From assembly GCF_019430885.1 (NCBI RefSeq), contig NZ_JAHYBZ010000006.1, positions 124,001 through 188,000 of the forward strand: a stretch of DNA of 64,000 bases, in the 5' to 3' direction. The stretch comes from Roseomonas alba (GTDB lineage: Bacteria > Pseudomonadota > Alphaproteobacteria > Acetobacterales > Acetobacteraceae). Positions 39,552-48,359 of the stretch are shown here, in pieces. Position numbers and translations under genes: made by a program. Every line of letters starts with the position of its first letter. Position 1 is the stretch's first letter. Under the pieces are notes generated by a model. The model was not told where the DNA came from, made no database searches, and was given only the letters and a program-made list of their open reading frames with translations.

Positions 39552-42152
39552 ATGCTGCATTTCGCGCGCTGGAAAACCATCGCGATCCTGTTGGTCTGCC
39601 TCCTCGGCACGCTCGTCGCCGCGATCAACCTCGTGCCGCGCTCCGCCCTGCCGAGCTGGTTCCCCGACCAACGGGTGAGCCTCGGGCTCGACCTGCGCGG
39701 GGGTTCCTATCTGCTGCTCGAGGTCGACCTGAACACGGTGGTGCGGGAACGGCTGGACAGCATGGTGGACGGCGCCCGCACGCGGCTGCGTACGGCCAAT
39801 GTCCGCTATGTCAACCTCACGGCCGACGCGGCGAACCGCCGCATGGGCTTGCGCGTGCTGGACACGGCGCAGATCCCGGCCGCCGTCGCCGCGCTGCGGG
39901 AACTGTCGAACCCTGTCACGGTGTCGACCGGCCAGGAAGTGCCGGACATCGAGGTCACCAGCAATCCCGACGGCCAGATCTGGGCGACGCTGACCGAAGC
40001 CGGCCTGCGCGCCAAGGCAACCGGCGCGGTGGAACAGTCCATCGAGATCGTCCGCCGCCGTATCGACGAGACCGGCGTCGCCGAGGCCCTGATCGCCCGC
40101 CAGGGCCAGTCCCGCATCCTCGTCACCCTGCCCGGCGTCGAAGACCCCAACCGGATCAAGGAATTGCTGGGCCAGACCGCCCGCATGACCTTCCATTTGG
40201 TCGATGACAGCCCGGCGCTGGGCGCAACGCCACCCCCCGGCGTGGTCTTCCTGCCCGGCGAGCGCGAGGGCGAACGCTATGCCGTGCGCCGCCGCGTCGA
40301 GGTGGACGGCGCCAACCTGACCAATGCCCGCGCCGGCCAGGACAGCCGCACCGGCGAATGGGTGGTGAATTTCCAGTTCGATTCGACCGGCACCCGCCGC
40401 TTCGCCCAGATCACGCGGGAGAATGTCGGCCGTCCCTTCGCCGTGGTGCTGGACGGCAAGGTCATCACCGCCCCGGTCATCCGCGAGCCCATCACCGGCG
40501 GCCAGGGGCAGATCAGCGGCTCCTTCACGGCCCGCTCAGCCAATGACCTTGCGGTGCTGCTGCGCGCCGGCGCCTTGCCGGCGCCGCTGACCGTGGTCGA
40601 GGAACGCACCGTCGGGCCCGAACTCGGCGCCGATGCCATCCGCGCCGGCATCCTCTCGCTCGCGGCCGGCACGGTCTTCGTGTTCCTCTATATGGGCCTC
40701 GCCTATGGGTTGTTCGGCTGGTTCGCCAATCTCGCGCTGATCTTCAACATCGTGCTGATGATCACGGGGCTGACCCTGCTCGGCGCGACGCTGACGCTGC
40801 CCGGCATCGCCGGCATCGTGCTGACCCTCGGTACCGCGCTCGACGCCAATATCCTGATCAATGAGCGCATCCGGGAAGAGACGAAACTCGGACGAACACC
40901 GATCAATGCGCTGGAGGCCGGTTACACCAAGGCCTCCGGCACGATCATGGATTCGAACCTCACGAACCTGATCGCGATGGCCTTCCTCTATGGCTTCGGG
41001 TCCGGCCCCGTGAAGGGCTTCGCGGTCACGGTCGCCATCGGCACCGTGGTGCAGATGTGGACCGCGACGGTGCTCACGCGCCTCATGGTGTCCTGGTGGT
41101 ATCGCCGGACCCGGCCGAAAGACCTGCCGGTGATCCAGCGCCCAGGCCTGTCCCTGGCCGAGCGCCTGCGGCGGCCGCTGTTCCGCATCTTCCCGGACGT
41201 CACCCGCATCCACTTCATGCGCGGGGCGCGGATCGGCCTGCTGACCTCGGCCATCCTGTCCACCGCCTCGGTGATCCTCGCCTTCCATCCCGGCCTCGAG
41301 AAGGGCATCGACTTCAAGGGCGGCATCGAGATGGAGGTGCGCACGCCGGAGGCCGGCGACATCACCACGCTGCGCCGCGCGGTCGATGGGCTCAGCCTTG
41401 GCGATGCCACCCTCCTGCAGTTCGGCGATGCCTCGACCTTCGCCATCCGCCTGCCCGCGCAGGGCGACGAGAACGCCGTGCAGAATGCCGTCAACGCCGT
41501 GCGCGGCGCGTTGGAGCAGGTCGCCCCCGGCACCCGCATCCTGCGCGTGGAAGCGGTCGGCAACCGCGTCTCGGATGAGCTGTTCCTGGGCGGCATGATC
41601 GCCCTCGCGCTCTCCTTCGCGGCGATGCTCGCCTATATCTGGTTCCGCTTCGAATGGCAGTTCGCCGTAGCCGGCGTCGCGACGCTGATGCTCGACACCA
41701 CCAAGGTCGTCGGCGTGATGGTCGTGACGGGCATCGAGTTCAACCTGACCACCGTCGCGGCGATCCTGACCATCATTGGCTTCAACGCCAACGACAAGGT
41801 CGTGGTGTTCGACCGCATGCGCGAGAATTTGCGCAAGTACAAGACAATGCCGCTGGAACAGTTGGTCGATCTCTCGATCAACGAGACGATGAACCGGACG
41901 CTCGGCACCTCGATGACGCTGCTGCTCTCAGCCTTGCCGCTCGCGCTGTTCGGGGGCGATACGCTGTCGGGCTTCGCCTGGCTGATGGTGGCCGGCATCG
42001 TGATCGGGACGTCGTCCTCGACTTTCATCGCGGCGCCGATCGTGCTGTTCACCGGACGCAACACGCTGCGGCGATCGGACGAGCCACCGCCGGCTGACGG
42101 GGCGAAGCGCCGCAAGCCCGACGTGGAGCGCCAGTCGCTTCCGACGGCCTGA
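39552..42152 (+). CDS. secDF: Single-chain SecDF protein translocase component
   Basis: An 866-residue fusion of SecD and SecF in one frame. The N-terminal TM is followed by GLDLRGGSYLLLEVD (SecD block), a P1 periplasmic domain, and SecD TM helices with TGLTLLGATLTLPGIAGIVL and LGTALDANILINERIREE. At about residues 530-560 the joint (RRPLFRIFPDVTRIHFMRG) leads straight to SecF: KGIDFKGGIEMEV, then TTVAAILTIIGFNANDKVVVFDRMREN. It uses the proton gradient to pull exported proteins through SecYEG. Separate secD and secF are usual in Proteobacteria. The ATG at 39552 precedes the first TM; no yajC gene is upstream. Confidence 0.9.
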   Translation: MLHFARWKTIAILLVCLLGTLVAAINLVPRSALPSWFPDQRVSLGLDLRGGSYLLLEVDLNTVVRERLDSMVDGARTRLRTANVRYVNLTADAANRRMGLRVLDTAQIPAAVAALRELSNPVTVSTGQEVPDIEVTSNPDGQIWATLTEAGLRAKATGAVEQSIEIVRRRIDETGVAEALIARQGQSRILVTLPGVEDPNRIKELLGQTARMTFHLVDDSPALGATPPPGVVFLPGEREGERYAVRRRVEVDGANLTNARAGQDSRTGEWVVNFQFDSTGTRRFAQITRENVGRPFAVVLDGKVITAPVIREPITGGQGQISGSFTARSANDLAVLLRAGALPAPLTVVEERTVGPELGADAIRAGILSLAAGTVFVFLYMGLAYGLFGWFANLALIFNIVLMITGLTLLGATLTLPGIAGIVLTLGTALDANILINERIREETKLGRTPINALEAGYTKASGTIMDSNLTNLIAMAFLYGFGSGPVKGFAVTVAIGTVVQMWTATVLTRLMVSWWYRRTRPKDLPVIQRPGLSLAERLRRPLFRIFPDVTRIHFMRGARIGLLTSAILSTASVILAFHPGLEKGIDFKGGIEMEVRTPEAGDITTLRRAVDGLSLGDATLLQFGDASTFAIRLPAQGDENAVQNAVNAVRGALEQVAPGTRILRVEAVGNRVSDELFLGGMIALALSFAAMLAYIWFRFEWQFAVAGVATLMLDTTKVVGVMVVTGIEFNLTTVAAILTIIGFNANDKVVVFDRMRENLRKYKTMPLEQLVDLSINETMNRTLGTSMTLLLSALPLALFGGDTLSGFAWLMVAGIVIGTSSSTFIAAPIVLFTGRNTLRRSDEPPPADGAKRRKPDVERQSLPTA

Positions 42153-42244
42153 ACCGCGACTGATGCGGGGATAGTGGCCATGGCCCTGTCCCTGCATCTC
42201 CAAGGCAAATGTCGGTCGCCCCAGATCGGCACCAGCCCGCACCG

Positions 42245-42280
42245 CCATCCGGCCACCCAGCGACAGGACCCTGGATGGGG
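42245..42280. repeat. Dispersed hairpin repeat, copy 2
   Basis: Matches 9446-9481 at 31 of 36 positions (starts CCATCCGGCCACCCA, ends ATGGGG). Here the right half is degraded after ATGGGG, so only a short stem (CCATCC...GGATGG) remains. It lies between the convergent secDF and lysR-type genes. Confidence 0.65.
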
Positions 42281-42313
42281 TTGCGGTCTGGTGCCATTCA
42301 CTCGGACGATGCT

Positions 42314-43273
42314 CTACGCGAAGCCCAGCTCCCGCAGCTCCTCCGCGGACGCCATGGGCTCGATCAGCGCCCCGCCGAGTTGCCGCACCTGCTCGATCAG
42401 CAACCCGATCAGCGCCACCGTCGCGGGCGTCGGTGATCGCCCCTGCCGCCGCGCCAGATAGACAGTGCGGAACATCGCCGGCGCCAGCGGCCGAAAGCCG
42501 ATCCCTTCCTCTCGCATCGGCAGCGCGGCCAGCGCCGGCACCGCCGCGATGCCGACCCCCTCGCGGATCAGACTGCGCAGGCCGCTGACGCTCGAAACCT
42601 CATAGCGCGCCCGTGGCAGGCCCGGTCGCGCAAGGGCGTGCTGCTCCAGCAGGGTGCGGATGCCGCTCTCACTGCCGAGGCTGAGCAGCATCTCCCCCGA
42701 CAGCTCCGACCATGCGACCGGCCCCCGCGTCGCCAGCAGACGGTGTCCCGGCGGGCAGACGACACCGAAGCAGTCCCGCAGCAGCGGGATCGCCTCCATC
42801 GCGGCATCGGGCGCCGGCAGCGTCGTCAGGGCGATATCCGCCTCGCCGGCGAGCAGGCGGCGGGTCGCACCGCCGGTGTTCTCCTCCAGGATGCGGACCG
42901 AGATGCCCGGATGCCGCCGGCTTAGCAGCCCCAGGGCGGGCGCCAGGGCATGGCTGACGAGGGAGGCGGTGGCGGCGATCACCACGAGCCCCCTCTCCCG
43001 CCGCGCATGGGCCTCGAGGTCGTCGAGCGCCTGTTCCATCTCCTCCAGCATGCGGGCAGCGAGGAGGACGAAGCGTTCCCCATGAAGCGTCGGCGTGACG
43101 GAGCGCGTGCTGCGGTCGAGCAACCGGAGCCCGAGTTCGGCTTCCAGGGCCTTGATGCTGACGGTCAGCGCGCTCTGCGTGACATGGAGCTGCGCGGCGG
43201 CGCGGGTGAAGCTGCGCTCGCGCGCCACGGCGAGGAAGGCCCGGAGCTGACGCAGTGTCACGTTTCGACTCAT
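42314..43273 (-). CDS. LysR-family transcriptional regulator
   Basis: A 319-residue LTTR. The winged helix-turn-helix is residues 3-62 (LRQLRAFLAVARERSFTRAA, TQSALTVSIKALEAELGLRLLDRST). A dimerisation helix and a two-lobed substrate-binding domain follow (VVIAATASLVSHALAPAL..., GVVCPPGHRL, VSSVSGLRSLIREGVGIAAVPA). It is transcribed away from the Bug-receptor/TauD unit, the usual LTTR layout, so that unit is probably its target. A palindrome at 43276-43294 adjoins its start codon. Confidence 0.92.
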   Translation of the reverse strand: MSRNVTLRQLRAFLAVARERSFTRAAAQLHVTQSALTVSIKALEAELGLRLLDRSTRSVTPTLHGERFVLLAARMLEEMEQALDDLEAHARRERGLVVIAATASLVSHALAPALGLLSRRHPGISVRILEENTGGATRRLLAGEADIALTTLPAPDAAMEAIPLLRDCFGVVCPPGHRLLATRGPVAWSELSGEMLLSLGSESGIRTLLEQHALARPGLPRARYEVSSVSGLRSLIREGVGIAAVPALAALPMREEGIGFRPLAPAMFRTVYLARRQGRSPTPATVALIGLLIEQVRQLGGALIEPMASAEELRELGFA

Positions 43274-43275
43274 GA

Positions 43276-43294
43276 GCCAATTTTATCAATTGGC
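43276..43294. promoter_or_regulatory. LTTR-type operator in the lysR/Bug intergenic region
   Basis: A perfect 7-bp inverted repeat GCCAATT-TTATC-AATTGGC that ends 3 nt from the LysR start codon. It contains the T-N11-A spacing of LysR recognition boxes and lies in an AT-rich patch in a GC-rich genome. It is a likely site for autoregulation and for control of the divergent Bug/TauD genes. Confidence 0.65.
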
Positions 43295-43390
43295 AAGAAT
43301 AATGAAATGGACCTGCGCCTCCGCCTGCGCTGCCCTGTGTCGAAGGGCGATGCCCGGCCGGACTGACACGGCAAGCGGAGGAAGCGAGAC

Positions 43391-44413
43391 ATGGAGCAGG
43401 AAGCCGTCGGAACGGCGCGGTGCTTGCGTCCTGATGCCCTGGGGCGCCGGCGGATCCTGGCGGGGCTGACCGGCGCGCTGGCCGCACCCGCCCTCGCCGC
43501 GCGCGCCAGAGCCGAGGCCTGGCCGGTCGACCGGGTGACGATCGTGACCTCCCTTCCCGCCGGCTCCACGGTCGACCTGACCACGCGGGTCTATGCCGAC
43601 CAGCTTGCCCGCATGTGGGGCAAGCCGGTCATCGTCGACAATCGCGGTGGCGGCAACGGCGTGCTCGCCTGCCAGATGGTGGCGCGGGCGCGGCCGGACG
43701 GGCTGACGCTGCTCGCGACGTCGGCCATGACGCATGCGGCCAATCCGAGCCTCTATGAGCGGCCGCCCTATGATGCGGTCGCCGAATTCGATGCGGTAGC
43801 ACGCTACGGCGCCTCGCCTTTCGTGGTGATGGCGACGCGCAAGCTGAACGCGGAAAGCCTGGCCGCGCTGACGGGGGCGCTGACGGCGCGGCCCGGCGAC
43901 TTCAGCTTCGGCGCGGGGTCGGTGCCATCGCGCCTTGCCGCCGAACTCTATCGCCAGATCATCGGCGCAGACGTTGTCCATGTCGGCTACCGCGGCAACC
44001 AGGCGGGCTTCTCGGACCTCGTGAATGGCCGCATCGCCTTCATGGCGGTGGATGTGGTCGGCGCCAAGCCGCTGGTCGATCGCGGGGAGATCGCCGCCGT
44101 CGCCCTCAGCGACAGCGAGCGTCACTGGGCGGTGCCGGAGGTGCCGTCCAGCGCCGAGGCCGGCCTGCCCGAATACCGCTTCACCACCTGGTCCGGCATC
44201 TACGCGCCCAAGAATACGCCGCGCGAAATCGTCGCCCGCATCCATGCCGACATGACCGAGGCCCATGCCCTGCCGGAGGTGCGCGCCCGCATCCTGTCCA
44301 TGGGCGGATCGCAGATGCCGCCCATGGGCCCCGACGACTTCCAGGCCTTCACCATCAGCGAGATCGCCGCCTGGGGCCGGATCATCCGGCAGGCCGGCAT
44401 CCGCATCGAATAG
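43391..44413 (+). CDS. Bug family tripartite tricarboxylate receptor protein
   Basis: A 340-residue periplasmic receptor of the Bug (TctC-like) family, with a twin-arginine export region (GRRRILAG, near residues 19-26; cleavage near ARA-E). The mature chain follows the family pattern: VTIVTSLPAGSTVDLTTRVYADQL, IVDNRGGGNGV (about residue 80), then VHVGYRGNQAGFSDLVNGRIAFMAVDV. Bug proteins bind carboxylates, amino acids or nicotinate. No TctA/TctB membrane genes adjoin, so it is an orphan. A GGAGGAAG site precedes the ATG. It starts 118 nt from the divergent LysR gene, and TauD follows 11 nt downstream. Confidence 0.9.
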   Translation: MEQEAVGTARCLRPDALGRRRILAGLTGALAAPALAARARAEAWPVDRVTIVTSLPAGSTVDLTTRVYADQLARMWGKPVIVDNRGGGNGVLACQMVARARPDGLTLLATSAMTHAANPSLYERPPYDAVAEFDAVARYGASPFVVMATRKLNAESLAALTGALTARPGDFSFGAGSVPSRLAAELYRQIIGADVVHVGYRGNQAGFSDLVNGRIAFMAVDVVGAKPLVDRGEIAAVALSDSERHWAVPEVPSSAEAGLPEYRFTTWSGIYAPKNTPREIVARIHADMTEAHALPEVRARILSMGGSQMPPMGPDDFQAFTISEIAAWGRIIRQAGIRIE

Positions 44414-44424
44414 GAGGAACCACC

Positions 44425-45309
44425 ATGAACCAGATCCCGAACCCGCGCTGGACCGGCCCGCGCATCAAGCATGCCTCGACCGAGGCCGAGCCCTACGCCA
44501 CGATCACGGTCGACAAGGTCACGCCCATCATCGGCGCCGAGATCGGCGGGGTCGACATCGGCAACCCATCCGAGGCGCAGATGGCCGAGATCCATCGCGC
44601 GCTCGCCGAGAACCTGGTCATCTTCTTCCGCGACCAGCACCTGACGCCCGAGCAGCACCTCGCCTTCGGCAGCCGCTTCGGCGAGTTGCACATCCATCCC
44701 GCGGCACCCACCGAAGGCGGCCATGCCGGCCTGATGGTCATCAAGGCCGACCGCAACAGCCCGCGCGCCAATGGCGAGGGCTGGCATTCAGACGTGTCCT
44801 GCGACGAGGAGCCGCCGATGGGCAGCATCCTCTACATCAAGCAATGCCCGCCGGTCGGCGGCGATACGCTGTTCGCCAACATGTACGCCGCCTATGACGC
44901 GCTGTCGGACCGCATGAAGGCGTATCTCGAAGGCCTCACCGCCGTGCATGACGGGGAAGAGAACTACCGCGGCACCTATGCGAATTTCGGCGTGCAGGAC
45001 AAACCCGTCTATCCGCGCGCGATCCACCCGGTCGTGCGCACCCACCCGGTGACCGGGAAGAAGGCGCTGTTCGTGAACAAGGGCTTCACCCGGCGCATCC
45101 TGGACATCCCCGTCGACGAGAGCACGGGCGTGCTCGCCTATCTCTACGAGCACATGGCCAACCCGCTGTTCCAGTGTCGCTTCCGCTGGCGGGAGAACTC
45201 GGTGGCCTTCTGGGACAATCGCTGCGCCCAGCACCGCGCGATGTGGGACTACTGGCCCGCGACACGGTACGGGAACCGGGTGACGGTAAAGGGCGAACGC
45301 CCGGTGTGA
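44425..45309 (+). CDS. TauD/TfdA family alpha-ketoglutarate dioxygenase
   Basis: A 294-residue Fe(II)/2-oxoglutarate dioxygenase of the TauD/TfdA family. The iron facial triad is H121-x-D123 in GWHSDVSC plus a distal His in NRCAQHRAMWDYWP (near 265-275). The 2OG-binding Arg is in TRYGNRVT. The family hydroxylates taurine, 2,4-D, alkylsulfonates, chiral phenoxy acids or other carboxylates to release aldehydes. A TAGGAGG ribosome site lies upstream. It is paired with a Bug receptor that may import its substrate, and the divergent LysR gene may sense it. The exact substrate is not readable. Confidence 0.9.
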   Translation: MNQIPNPRWTGPRIKHASTEAEPYATITVDKVTPIIGAEIGGVDIGNPSEAQMAEIHRALAENLVIFFRDQHLTPEQHLAFGSRFGELHIHPAAPTEGGHAGLMVIKADRNSPRANGEGWHSDVSCDEEPPMGSILYIKQCPPVGGDTLFANMYAAYDALSDRMKAYLEGLTAVHDGEENYRGTYANFGVQDKPVYPRAIHPVVRTHPVTGKKALFVNKGFTRRILDIPVDESTGVLAYLYEHMANPLFQCRFRWRENSVAFWDNRCAQHRAMWDYWPATRYGNRVTVKGERPV

Positions 45310-45361
45310 GGCGGCGGGCGGAGGGGCCTTGCGCCGCTCGCGGTATGGGCCTGCGGGGTGG

Positions 45362-45465
45362 AACGGGAAAGGTTCCGCCCTTCCCCGAACCGCCAAGCGC
45401 CGAAGGGCCTTCCTGACGACGTGGCCGCTTCCGCTGAAGAAGATCGGAGGGACAAAGCCCCTGCC
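45362..45465. repeat. MITE-like inverted-pair repeat element, locus 3 (degenerate)
   Basis: A decayed version of the element family: GGGAAAGGTTCCGCCCTTCCCC at the left (outer hairpin remnant), an AAGCGCCGAAGGGCCTT remnant of the inner hairpin near 45398-45412, and GGAGGGACAAAGCCCCTGCC near 45446-45465 at the right. It ends only 3 nt from the MscS stop codon and fills most of the gap to the convergent TauD gene. Confidence 0.5.
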
Positions 45466-45468
45466 ACG

Positions 45469-47190
45469 TCACCCGCCCCGGATCGGAGGCAGCGCCCCAT
45501 CCTCCGCCGCCCCGCGCCCCACCGCCGCATCCAACCCCGGATCGCGCGCGAAATAGGCCGTGGTCGAGGGGAAGGCGAAGGCCGTGCCGCATTCCTCCAC
45601 CGTGCGCATGATCTCTAGGATCAGCTCCTCCTGCACCCGCAGGAAGCTCGCGAAATCGACGACCAGCACCTTGGCGAAGATCTCGATGTCGACCGAGGAC
45701 GCGCCCAGCCCGACCAGACGGATACGCGGCAGGGTCGCGGTCTTCTCGACGTCGGGATGCGCGACCACCCGCTCCCGCAGCCGTTCGAGCAGCGCCTGGA
45801 GCTGCTCGCGCGAGGTCTCGTAGCGCACGCCGACCTTGTGCTGGAACAGGGTCTTGTCGCGCGCCGTGAAGTTGGTCAGGCGCATCTTGGCGAGCTCGGC
45901 ATTCGGCACCGAGGTCAGCGTGCCGTCCAACCCGCGAATGCGGCTCGACCGCGGGCCGATCGCCTCGACCGTGCCGCTATCGGTGCCGTAGCGGATGAAA
46001 TCGCCGAGGCGGAAGGGACGGTCGGCGAAGATGGACACGCCGCCAAAGAGGTTCTCCACCGTCGATTGCGCGGCGAGCGCGAGGGCGATGCCGCCGACGC
46101 TGACCCCGGCCAGCAGACCGAGCGCCGGCACGCCGATGTCGTTCGCACCGTAGACGATCAGCGTCGCCGCCGAGACGAGCGAGCCGACACGCGCCAACAG
46201 CCGCAACAGGTTGGCGTCGTACAGGTCGTCGGGGAAAATCGGCGAGGCGATCATCGCCTCGGCGAGCAGCCACCAGGCGATCCAGGCCGCCCAAGCGCCC
46301 GCGAGATAGAATAGGATCGTGGCAAGCGTCGTCTCCCAATCCCCGATCGGGCTCGGCAGCGCGAGTTGCAGGGAGGCGACGAAATGCCCGGCAAAAGTCA
46401 GCGTCGCGAGCAGTATCGGGCCGGTCAGGCGCAGCGCGTGCCGCCGCAGCCCATGCGTCGCCGCCGAGGCGCGCAACACCCATCGATGCCAGATCACGAA
46501 GACCCAGGCCGCGAGCACCATGAAGGCGAGGACGAACAGAAGCTTCCACAGTGGCGTGTCGAGCACCGGGCGATGCAGCCACGCCGGAAACTCGTTCACC
46601 GGCAACCAGAGCAGCAGCGGCCCGATGAAACGCTGCTGCGTCTCGACCCAGCTCGCGACGCCGGCGTTGTGCAGCACCGGGTCATACCGGACCATGTCGT
46701 AGAATTCAGGCAGGCGCGCAACGGTTTCCGCCGAGAAGACATAGTCGCCGGCCCGCGGCCCGGTCGCGATGCGCACCATGCGGATCTCGGTGCCCGGAAT
46801 GGTCCAGTGCTGCGGAGGATCGGAAGCGTTGACCGAGGGGAAGGCCGCGGCGGGAACGAGAGGGATCCGGCTCAGGATGTCCCGCAGCAGGCTGACCGAC
46901 CGCGCGGCATCCTTCCAGCGATGATCGGGCGCGAAGGTATCGAGGTCGAAGACCGCAGTGCCGAGCCGGAGCAGCGCATTGACCACGGCAAGCTCGGTCC
47001 TGAGCGACGGGGCTGCGCGATAGGCCGCGTAGATGGCCTCGATCCGATGGGTTTCGGCGAGGAAGCTCGCATAGGTCGCGGCCGGGCTCGACGTATCGAG
47101 CTCCGGCAGCAGCGCGGCGCGCGCCGGCCCCAGGGTTGCGAGCAGCAGCCACAGGGCCGCGACAGCCCCCAGGAACCGGCCCGACCGCAT
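45469..47190 (-). CDS. MscS family mechanosensitive channel with long N-terminal domain
   Basis: A 573-residue channel with a signal peptide (residues 1-25, ARA-A) and a large periplasmic N-terminal domain (to about 190), then several TM helices, with the MscS pore helix and beta domain (ASVGGIALALAAQSTVENLFGGVSIFADRPFRLGDFI, GTVEAIGPRSSRIRGLDGTLTSVPNAELA). A C-terminal alpha/beta domain follows. It opens under membrane tension to release solutes in hypo-osmotic shock. Its ATG overlaps the stop of the iron alcohol dehydrogenase gene (TGATG), so it ends a three-gene unit. Confidence 0.88.
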   Translation of the reverse strand: MRSGRFLGAVAALWLLLATLGPARAALLPELDTSSPAATYASFLAETHRIEAIYAAYRAAPSLRTELAVVNALLRLGTAVFDLDTFAPDHRWKDAARSVSLLRDILSRIPLVPAAAFPSVNASDPPQHWTIPGTEIRMVRIATGPRAGDYVFSAETVARLPEFYDMVRYDPVLHNAGVASWVETQQRFIGPLLLWLPVNEFPAWLHRPVLDTPLWKLLFVLAFMVLAAWVFVIWHRWVLRASAATHGLRRHALRLTGPILLATLTFAGHFVASLQLALPSPIGDWETTLATILFYLAGAWAAWIAWWLLAEAMIASPIFPDDLYDANLLRLLARVGSLVSAATLIVYGANDIGVPALGLLAGVSVGGIALALAAQSTVENLFGGVSIFADRPFRLGDFIRYGTDSGTVEAIGPRSSRIRGLDGTLTSVPNAELAKMRLTNFTARDKTLFQHKVGVRYETSREQLQALLERLRERVVAHPDVEKTATLPRIRLVGLGASSVDIEIFAKVLVVDFASFLRVQEELILEIMRTVEECGTAFAFPSTTAYFARDPGLDAAVGRGAAEDGALPPIRGG

Positions 47191-48359
47191 CAGCCCGCCC
47201 AGGCGCGCCGGTACAGCGCGACGATCTCCTCGGCGCCCGGCACGGCCGGGTTGTTCGCCGGGCTGCCCGAGGCCAGCGCCTGGTCCGCCATGGTCGTCAG
47301 CAGCCCGTCCCACTTCGCCGCATCGATGCCGAAGGCGCCGGGCGTCGGCACGGCGAGGTCGCGGTTCAGGTCGCGCAGTTCCTGCAACAGCTTCGCCCCG
47401 GCCGACTGGTCGCCCTCGGAGGAGGTCGCGACACCCATCGCCCGCGCGGCCTCGGCATAGCGCGGCAGCGCGGCGTTCAGGCTGTATTCCGTCACCGCCG
47501 GCAGCAGCATCGCGTTGGACAACCCGTGCGGCACATGGAAATGCGCCCCGATCGGGCGCGACATGCCATGCACCAGCGCGACCGAGGAATTGCTGAAGGC
47601 GATGCCCGCCAGCGTCGCGCCCTTCATCATCGCCGCGCGGGCGATAGCGTTGGACGGCTCGCGATAGACGGTGCGCAGGTTCGGCGCGATCAGGCGCATG
47701 GCGCGCAACGCGTATTCGTCGGCCTCGTCATTCGCGCGCTTGGACACGAAGGCTTCCAGCGCATGGGTCAGGCTGTCGATGCCGGTATCCGCCGTGGTGC
47801 GCGGCGGCACCGAGAAGGTCAGCTCGTAATCCACCACGGCCGCGAGCGGCAGCGCGCCAAGGCCAGCGATGAGCATCTTCTCGTCGCGCTCGGTGTCGGT
47901 GATGACGGTGAAGCGCGTCGCCTCACTGCCCGTGCCCGCGGTGGTCGGGATGCAGATGACCGGCAGGGCGCCGCGGTTCGCCTGCGCCGGCACCTTGAAG
48001 TCGCGCATCTTGGCACCCGCCGGCGCGGCGCCGAGGATCGCCATCGCCTTCGCCGTATCCATCGGGCTGCCGCCGCCGAAGCCGACCAGGCAGTCATAAT
48101 CGCCCGCCTTCATCGCCGCCACGCCAGCCTCGATGACGGTATCGGTCGGGTCGGGCACCGTGTCGCTGAACACGCCGGGGTTCATGCCGCCCGCCCGCAA
48201 CGGGGCGAGCGCCTTCTCGACCGTGTCGGAGGACACCATCCAGGGATCCGTCACCACCAGCGGCTTCGACAGGCCGAACTGTCCCAGCACCTCGGCCACC
48301 TTTCCGACCGCGCCGCCGCCGATCATCAGCAGGCGCGGCGAAACGAAACTCGTCGTCAT
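47190..48359 (-). CDS. Iron-containing alcohol dehydrogenase
   Basis: A 389-residue group III dehydrogenase. The nucleotide-binding motif GGGSPMDTAKA is near residues 94-104, with IPTTAGTGSEATRFTVITD after it, and the Fe-binding residues lie in DSLTHALEAFVS, HGMSRPIGAHFHVPHGL (two His). The family interconverts alcohols and aldehydes with NAD(H); a maleylacetate reductase role is unlikely because its GGGST motif is absent. It overlaps both its upstream (ATGA) and downstream (TGATG) neighbours, so the three-gene series with a beta-hydroxyacid dehydrogenase may form an alcohol-to-acid pathway. Confidence 0.9.
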   Translation of the reverse strand: MTTSFVSPRLLMIGGGAVGKVAEVLGQFGLSKPLVVTDPWMVSSDTVEKALAPLRAGGMNPGVFSDTVPDPTDTVIEAGVAAMKAGDYDCLVGFGGGSPMDTAKAMAILGAAPAGAKMRDFKVPAQANRGALPVICIPTTAGTGSEATRFTVITDTERDEKMLIAGLGALPLAAVVDYELTFSVPPRTTADTGIDSLTHALEAFVSKRANDEADEYALRAMRLIAPNLRTVYREPSNAIARAAMMKGATLAGIAFSNSSVALVHGMSRPIGAHFHVPHGLSNAMLLPAVTEYSLNAALPRYAEAARAMGVATSSEGDQSAGAKLLQELRDLNRDLAVPTPGAFGIDAAKWDGLLTTMADQALASGSPANNPAVPGAEEIVALYRRAWAG

